Of a DNA stretch of 64,000 nucleotides, positions 58,992 to 64,000 are shown piece by piece. Origin of the DNA: Shinella sp. PSBB067 (GTDB taxonomy: Bacteria > Pseudomonadota > Alphaproteobacteria > Rhizobiales > Rhizobiaceae). The stretch is from assembly GCF_016839145.1 (NCBI RefSeq), contig NZ_CP069303.1, positions 1,736,001-1,800,000 on the forward strand. Reading direction: 5' to 3'. Numbering within the stretch: the stretch's first letter is position 1; every line of letters starts with the position of its first letter. The notes under the pieces are model-generated. The model worked only from the letters and a program-made list of their open reading frames with translations, did no database searches and was not told the origin of the DNA. The position numbers and the translations under genes were made by a program.

Positions 58992-60431
58992 ATGAGTCGT
59001 CTAATCGTCGTATCGAACCGTGTTCCCGTTCCGGACAAGCGGGGCACGGCCCCGGCCGGCGGCCTTGCCGTCGCCCTTCAATCGGCGCTGGCGGCACGCG
59101 GCGGCCTTTGGCTTGGCTGGTCCGGCCAGTCCTGCGGCGAGGAGGACGTGGGCCCCCTGAGGTCGGTGAAGGACGGCAATATCGAATATGCGCTGACCGA
59201 CCTGACGGACCTCGACGTCGAGGAATACTACCACGGCTTCGCCAACCGCGTGCTCTGGCCCATCTGCCACTACCGGCTGGACCTTGCCGAATATGGCCGG
59301 CGGGAGATGGCCGGCTACTTCCGCGTCAACCGCTTCTTCGCAAGCCGCCTTCTTCCGATGCTGCAAGAGGACGACCTGATCTGGGTTCACGACTATCACC
59401 TGATCCCCCTTGCCGACGAGCTGCGCCGCCAGGGCGTGAAGAACCGCATCGGCTTTTTCCTGCACATCCCCTGGCCCGCCCCGGACGTCTTCCTGGCGAT
59501 GCCCGTGCACGAGGAACTGCTGAAGACCCTGACGGCCTATGACGTGATCGGCTTCCAGACCGTCCACGACCGCGAGAACTTCGCCGAATGCCTGGCACGC
59601 CAGGGGCTCGGCAAGCGCCTCGGCGAGTCGAAATTCATGGTGGGCGAGCATACCTTCACGGCAAGGCCCTACCCGATCGGCATCGAGACGGACGAATTCG
59701 CCGGCCTCGCGAAGCGGGCGGCTGAAACCACGCTGCACAAGCGCATGCTGCAGAGCCTTGACGGCAAGGCCCTGATCATCGGCGTCGACCGGCTCGATTA
59801 CTCCAAGGGCATCACCCAGCGCATCGACGCCTTCGAGACCTTCCTCAACCGCCATCCGGAAAGCCAGCGCAACGTGACGCTGCTGCAGATCACCCCCAAG
59901 TCCCGCTCCGAAGTGCCGGAATACGAAGCCATGCAGCGAACCGTCGCGGAACAGGCCGGGCGGGTGAACGGCGCGCTCGGCACGGTCGACTGGGTGCCGA
60001 TACGCTATGTCAACCGGTCGCTGCGCCGCCCGGCGCTCGCCGGTCTCTACCGCATGGCGAAGCTCGCGCTCGTCACGCCGCTGCGCGACGGCATGAACCT
60101 CGTCGCGAAGGAATATGTCGCCGCGCAATGCGAGGACGATCCCGGCGTGCTGCTGCTCTCGCGCTTTGCCGGCGCGGCGCAGGAACTGAAGGAGGCGGTG
60201 CTGGTCAATCCCTACGACGTGGAAGGAACGGCCGAGGCCATGGCGCGCAGCCTCGCCATGCCGGTGGATGAACGGCGCGAGCGCTGGAGAAGCATGATGA
60301 AGACGCTGCGGGAAAACGATGTCTTCGCCTGGTGCGATACCTTCCTCGGCGAGCTCTCGGGCAGCACCGCCCGGCGCGCCTATCGCGCGGCGCTCCCGCA
60401 AGGCGGCATCCTGCGATCCAAGGCCGTGTAG
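58992..60431 (+). CDS. otsA: Trehalose-6-phosphate synthase OtsA
   Basis: 479 residues. GT20 signatures: [82 protein letters not shown] and [18 protein letters not shown]. Makes trehalose-6-phosphate from UDP-glucose and glucose-6-phosphate, an osmo- and desiccation protectant. No otsB lies next to it. No EcfG-type promoter was found immediately upstream. Confidence 0.95.
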   Translation: MSRLIVVSNRVPVPDKRGTAPAGGLAVALQSALAARGGLWLGWSGQSCGEEDVGPLRSVKDGNIEYALTDLTDLDVEEYYHGFANRVLWPICHYRLDLAEYGRREMAGYFRVNRFFASRLLPMLQEDDLIWVHDYHLIPLADELRRQGVKNRIGFFLHIPWPAPDVFLAMPVHEELLKTLTAYDVIGFQTVHDRENFAECLARQGLGKRLGESKFMVGEHTFTARPYPIGIETDEFAGLAKRAAETTLHKRMLQSLDGKALIIGVDRLDYSKGITQRIDAFETFLNRHPESQRNVTLLQITPKSRSEVPEYEAMQRTVAEQAGRVNGALGTVDWVPIRYVNRSLRRPALAGLYRMAKLALVTPLRDGMNLVAKEYVAAQCEDDPGVLLLSRFAGAAQELKEAVLVNPYDVEGTAEAMARSLAMPVDERRERWRSMMKTLRENDVFAWCDTFLGELSGSTARRAYRAALPQGGILRSKAV

Positions 60432-60536
60432 CCGGAACAAATCCGCGGCACGGGAATTCGTCCCGAGCCCGTTCGCAGGCGGAACGGCGATCCGGTCCGC
60501 CTGCATCCCGTTGATCGTTCCCGCTGGAGGAAACCC

Positions 60537-60911
60537 ATGAAGTGGATTGCCGGTCTCGCCTTGCTGTCCGCAATGCCCGCCCATGCCCAGAGCCCGGAGT
60601 TGCAGGCGACGTGCACGGATGTCGCCAAGAACTTCTTCATGACGGAGACGCTGAATGTCGGCGTGATCCAGTCCTTCCCGGAACTCAAGCCGCCGGGCGT
60701 CCGCTTCACCTATTCCCAGCGCGCCGATGCCAAGAAGACCGACATGTCCGATGCCTTCGAATGCGAATTCGACCAGCCCCAGCCTCCCTATGCGCTGCTC
60801 CGGTTCTGCGTTTCGAGGACCTGCTATTCCCTCAACGAGGACGACGCCGACCGCAAGAGACGCTTCGAGGAAATGCGCGTCCTCCTGAAACGCACGAACG
60901 ACGCCCGCTGA
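60537..60911 (+). CDS. Secreted small protein of unknown function
   Basis: 124 residues with a signal peptide (MKWIAGLALLSAMPAHA). The mature part has four cysteines (TCTDVAKN, FECEFDQ, FCVSRTCYSL), which could form two disulfides. A Gly/Pro-containing SFPELKPPGVRFTYSQRADA segment lies between them. GGAGG ribosome site. No family recognised. Confidence 0.7.
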   Translation: MKWIAGLALLSAMPAHAQSPELQATCTDVAKNFFMTETLNVGVIQSFPELKPPGVRFTYSQRADAKKTDMSDAFECEFDQPQPPYALLRFCVSRTCYSLNEDDADRKRRFEEMRVLLKRTNDAR

Positions 60912-60986
60912 CACCCATGGGGCACGCGGACATCCACCCGCGTGCCTCGGGTCATATCGATCGCCGTAGCCGACGATGCTCCTGAT

Positions 60987-61103
60987 CTAGAAGAAGTCGC
61001 CGATACCGAAATCGGCATATTCGCGCCGGTTGCCGGCCGCCTGCCGCCGCAGGGACGCCATCATGTCCCAGGCCGGACCGATCCGGCTCCATGCCTCCGC
61101 CAT
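60987..61103 (-). CDS. Candidate 38-residue open frame
   Basis: Short frame from ATG 61103 (AEAWSRIGPAWDMMASLRRQ then REYADFGIGDFF) with only a weak ribosome site. No homology recognised. Listed because it is the only plausible frame between 60912 and 61197. Confidence 0.25.
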   Translation of the reverse strand: MAEAWSRIGPAWDMMASLRRQAAGNRREYADFGIGDFF

Positions 61104-61197
61104 TGCCTGAGGCCGCGCCGAAACCGCAATCCACGGATTTGAAAGGGATAAAATGGCCACGCGCCTCGCGTGGCGAGGCCGTGCGTGTCCCGGACTG

Positions 61198-61398
61198 CTA
61201 TTTTTTCTTTTTCTTCGGCACGGGAACGGGTTGGGCAGCCTCTTTCGCGAGGCGCAGGGCGCGCAGCTTCTCGGTCTTCTTGTCGCGCGCCGCGGCCTCC
61301 TTTTCGACGATCCCGCGCGCCACGGAATTGGTCTCCGCCGCCTTTTTTTCCGCGCTCATCTTTGTAGGCTTGAAGAACTGCTGTTTGGTCGCCGTCAT
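61198..61398 (-). CDS. Small lysine-rich protein
   Basis: 66 residues with a GGAG site 8-9 bases before ATG 61398. Composition is highly basic: KQQFFKPTKMSAEKKAAETN, KKTEKLRALRLAKEAAQPVP and a Lys-5 end. Predicted to be a nucleic-acid-binding or disordered protein; I know of no named domain. Confidence 0.6.
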   Translation of the reverse strand: MTATKQQFFKPTKMSAEKKAAETNSVARGIVEKEAAARDKKTEKLRALRLAKEAAQPVPVPKKKKK

Positions 61399-61560
61399 CC
61401 ATCAACTCCTTTGGTCCCAGGCGTTTCGCCGTCAGCCGGCATCCCGTTCGGGTCGGCTTTTCGAGGGCGGAACGGGCCTGGCGTCAACTTGGCCATGTCG
61501 TCAACTGCGTAGGTCGAACGCCCCATGGCCAGTTCCTTCCGGCAAACCGTGCCGGAAAAC

Positions 61561-61588
61561 AAAAAGGCCGGGCGTTACCCCGACCTCT
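61561..61588 (-). terminator. Intrinsic terminator after the cold-shock gene
   Basis: Minus-strand stem GGTCGGG / CCCGGCC (one G-U pair) with a short loop, then five T residues. Confidence 0.6.
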
Positions 61589-61651
61589 TCCTGTCGCTCG
61601 CCGTCAACGCTGCCAGTACATCCGTGGTCAGCGAAGAGGAACGACAATTCC

Positions 61652-61861
61652 TTATGCGGCGCGCAGGTTGTCTGCGGAGCTCTTGCCGGACTTGCGGTCC
61701 TGCACGACGTCGAAGCTGACCTTCTGGCCTTCGACGAGAGAGCCGAGACCGGCACGCTCGACCGCCGAGATGTGCACGAACACGTCGTTGGCGCCGTCAT
61801 CCGGAGCGATAAAGCCAAAGCCCTTGGTGCCGTTGAACCACTTTACAGTGCCTGAATTCAT
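61652..61861 (-). CDS. Cold-shock protein (CspA family)
   Basis: 69 residues with RNP-1 KGFGFIAP and RNP-2 VFVHISAVE. Single OB-fold RNA chaperone. Start [17 protein letters not shown] is typical. A long, AT-richer leader lies upstream (61862-62130), as is usual for csp genes. Confidence 0.93.
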   Translation of the reverse strand: MNSGTVKWFNGTKGFGFIAPDDGANDVFVHISAVERAGLGSLVEGQKVSFDVVQDRKSGKSSADNLRAA

Positions 61862-62445
61862 AACGATTTCCTTTCAATCGCTGGAGAGGCAGCCGGAATG
61901 GCCACCAGATAGATCGACGATGAGAGGAAATCCGACCGGGCCGCGAGGGCGAAGACAAAGGTCACAAGCAAAGTTCGATGGCTTATAGATAGGTACTTTC
62001 AGATATTGTGCAAGGGAAATAATCCAAAAAAATCCGAGGACCGGAATAGAGATAGCGGCAGCCTCCAAATAATCATCAGGTAAATTCCACCCCCCTTTCC
62101 TTCTTACCTCTTTTAAATTCCGAATGCATAGTAACCTGCCAAGCCACGCATGTTCACCAGCGTCGATGTCAGGTCCTGGTCGCGCGCGGCGGCGCTTCAA
62201 TATCCTTCCGGCTGCGCGAAATAACAGGCTTGTCCGCAGCAGGCGCGCCTTCCTAAACCGTGCCGTCGGAAACGACGCCTGCATGCGCCGGCCGCCCGAT
62301 CGATGGTCTGCCGCAAAATCGTTCCGGGTCGACATTATCGTGCGGATGAGCGATTGGAACGCACGTTGGATGGTGCACGGGTTTCGGGGCGGCGGGAGGG
62401 CGACGCGCTCGATACCTGCATCGCATGGATTTTGAAGGATTTATC
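61862..62445. other. 584-base non-coding region with AT-rich csp leader
   Basis: No credible gene. 61975-62135 is clearly lower in GC than the rest of the window and probably holds the csp promoter and 5' untranslated leader. The right-hand part precedes the deacetylase gene. Open frames here have poor coding character. Confidence 0.6.
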
Positions 62446-63165
62446 ATGCGTCGCCGGGAATTCATCGCCGCCTGCTGCTATGCCGCCTTCGCCGGGAAAG
62501 CGCACGGCGCCGGCCTGATCGAGCCGCACATGCATTTCACCCCGGCGGCCGGGCCGCCGCAGGTGGCGATAACGCTGGACGCCTGCATGGGCGAAACCGA
62601 CATGCGCATCCTTGGTCCGCTGATCGAGAACGCAATCCCCGTCACCATCTTCGCGACCAGGCGCTGGCTCGACCGCAATCCGGCGACGATCGGGCTGCTG
62701 AAGCAGCATCGCGACCTGTTCGTCATCGAGAACCACGGTGCGAAGCACCTATCCGCGGTCATCGGCCCCGGCCGGCCCTATGGCCTCGTGCCGGCCGGCA
62801 CGGCGGCCGCGGTGGCGGAGGAGGTGCGCGGCGGTGCCGAAGCGATCGCCCGCGCGTTCGGCACAAGCCCGAAATGGTATCGCGACGCGACCGCACTCTA
62901 CAGCCCCGACGCCATGGCATTGATCGGCACGATGGGCTTCCGCATCGCGGGCTTCTCGCTCAACGGCGATTTCGGTGCGAGCGCATCCGCGAGGATGGCG
63001 CACAAGCGCATTGCCGGCGCAAAGAGCGGCGACATCGTCATCTCGCACATCAACCAGCCGCACCGGCCGGCCGGCGCGGGCGTGATCTCGGGCATCCTCG
63101 CGCTCAAGGCCCGCGGCTTCAGCTTCGTGCATCTCGACGACGTCGCGACCATGGCGGTCGGCTAG
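62446..63165 (+). CDS. Tat-exported polysaccharide-deacetylase-family protein
   Basis: 239 residues from ATG 62446 with an AAGGA site. Twin-arginine-like signal (MRRREFIAACCYAAFAGKAHG). NodB-type fold: VAITLDACMGETDMRI (metal-binding Asp), IENHGAKHLS with the His, KWYRDATALYSPDAMAL and GDIVISHINQP. Deviations from the classic HxxxH motif leave the substrate open. It stands alone. Confidence 0.75.
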   Translation: MRRREFIAACCYAAFAGKAHGAGLIEPHMHFTPAAGPPQVAITLDACMGETDMRILGPLIENAIPVTIFATRRWLDRNPATIGLLKQHRDLFVIENHGAKHLSAVIGPGRPYGLVPAGTAAAVAEEVRGGAEAIARAFGTSPKWYRDATALYSPDAMALIGTMGFRIAGFSLNGDFGASASARMAHKRIAGAKSGDIVISHINQPHRPAGAGVISGILALKARGFSFVHLDDVATMAVG

Positions 63166-63315
63166 TTCGCCGCCCGCAGGACCGCGATCAACGAACGGCC
63201 CGGAGCCTCCCGGGAAGCCGGGATGTCGCCGTGGCTGAAGCGCAATCCAGCGTCTATCGCACCTAGGAGCATGGTTTGGAAAATCAGCGTAACCATTGAT
63301 CTCATAAGAGAAAAA

Positions 63316-63391
<76 letters not shown>

Positions 63392-63508
63392 ACTTGACCG
63401 CTCCAGCGGTCTGACGGGGCGTATAAAGACGTTCGCCGGGCTTGTCCATACCGGCCTTTGAAAAAAATGCGTCGCGGCGCTAATTTCTTCCGCAGCGCAA
63501 AATAACCG

Positions 63509-64000
63509 TCACAAATCCAGCATCCCCGTGGCGATGCGCACGGCTTGGCCGCCGATGCGGGCGCCGGCGATCGCCCCGCCGGAAATGTCGAGATGCAGGT
63601 GGATATGCGACGGCCGGCCCATTTCGACGCCCTGCTCGATGAGCAGCGGATGGTGACCATCGACCAGCTTGTCGAAGTAATGGATGGCGCCGGACAGGGC
63701 GGCGGCGGCCGAGCCCGTCGCCGGATCCTCGGCGATGCCCATGTCGGGCGCGAACATCCGGGCGTGGAACTTCGCATTGTGGTTCACGCCGCCGCGGCAG
63801 TAGAGATAGGCGGAGGCCAGCCGGCCTTCGGCAAAGGGCGCGCAGCGTTCCCACAGCGCCGGATCGAACTCCACCGCCGCCGCCGCGGCAAGATCGTGCA
63901 CGGGGACCATCACGAAGGCGACGCCGGCGCTCCAGAGCGAGGGCGCATGGTTTTCGAAGCCGATCTCGGCGGGCTTCAGGCTGAAGGCATCGGCGAGCGC
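63509..64000 (-). CDS. PhzF-family isomerase (N-terminus outside window)
   Basis: The C-terminal 163 residues or so of a PhzF-fold protein enter from the right edge. ALADAFSLKPAEIGF, GVNHNAKFHARMFAPDMGIA and EDPATGSAAAALSGAI are diagnostic. The stop at 63509 is well defined. Family members include phenazine enzymes and many isomerases of unknown substrate. It is not evidence for phenazine synthesis. Confidence 0.9.
   Translation of the reverse strand, partial: ALADAFSLKPAEIGFENHAPSLWSAGVAFVMVPVHDLAAAAAVEFDPALWERCAPFAEGRLASAYLYCRGGVNHNAKFHARMFAPDMGIAEDPATGSAAAALSGAIHYFDKLVDGHHPLLIEQGVEMGRPSHIHLHLDISGGAIAGARIGGQAVRIATGMLDL

Noticed and set aside
61874..62335. 153-codon minus-strand frame upstream of csp
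   Set aside because: Atypical composition and no ribosome site; it covers the AT-rich csp leader.
63509..64000. Phenazine biosynthesis
   Set aside because: PhzF-fold proteins are widespread isomerases, and no other phenazine gene is present.

Overview
The window is high-GC DNA with short intergenic gaps and many ATGA or GTGA gene overlaps. It looks like a chromosomal piece of an alphaproteobacterium of the order Hyphomicrobiales (Rhizobiales), most likely family Rhizobiaceae. Evidence for this: aerobic-type cob genes (cobN, cobW, cobE, cobO), a CbtAB cobalt transporter under a cobalamin riboswitch, rhizobial palindromic repeats, paired LysR/DUF1127 loci, an EcfG-type sigma factor with several EcfG-like promoters, and DUF982, DUF2934 and DUF1127 small proteins. 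The genus cannot be fixed from the sequence alone.

Layout. (1) 1-16.9 kb: cobalamin synthesis. A riboswitch at 13.2-13.6 kb heads the leftward unit cbtB-cbtA-cobP-cobW-cobN-GFA-cobO. A rightward TSUP permease gene separates it from a second leftward unit, cobE-cobA-cobB-cobC-cobD. cobQ lies apart, next to a coiled-coil peptidoglycan-binding protein. cobN carries an in-frame palindromic insertion. (2) 17-21.9 kb: a glycine-betaine-type ABC transporter whose permease gene is reduced to a 3' fragment, then betaine-homocysteine methyltransferase. (3) 22-29.3 kb: aminotransferase with a YheO-type regulator, a VtlR-like LysR gene with a divergent DUF1127 gene, an ECF sigma factor with a vWA protein, and a phosphodiester glycosidase. 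(4) 29.3-40.0 kb: a tetrahydrofolate-linked corrinoid demethylation module: Fe-S protein, MttB-superfamily methyltransferase, corrinoid protein, DUF1638, formyltransferase-like protein, 'virulence factor' protein, MetV-like Fe-S protein, MTHFR, methyl-THF:corrinoid methyltransferase and a RACo-type activase. (5) 40-44 kb: a second LysR plus two DUF1127 genes, a GNAT protein and a GbdR/CdhR-type AraC-GATase1 regulator. (6) 44-50 kb: two multi-receiver response regulators and a large MscS channel. (7) 50-61 kb: a stress island with EcfG-type promoters, glgA, otsA, UdgX, a 3-methyladenine glycosylase, a YciE ferritin-like protein and an EcfG-like sigma factor. (8) 61-64 kb: cold-shock protein, Tat-exported deacetylase, tRNA-Lys and a partial PhzF gene.

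How it works together (inference): regions 1, 2, 4 and 5 form a quaternary-amine C1 neighbourhood. A betaine-like compound would be imported or scavenged. MttB would move a methyl to the Co(I) corrinoid protein, the pterin methyltransferase would pass it to THF, and MetV/MetF would oxidise methyl-THF or feed methionine synthesis. RACo would rescue inactive Co(II), and the cob genes would supply the cofactor. A TGTCGC-type motif recurs upstream of the AraC-GATase1 regulator, between mttB and the corrinoid gene, and upstream of the ABC transporter. It is a candidate shared operator. The real substrate and the aerobic operation of this relay are not shown by sequence and are the main open question.
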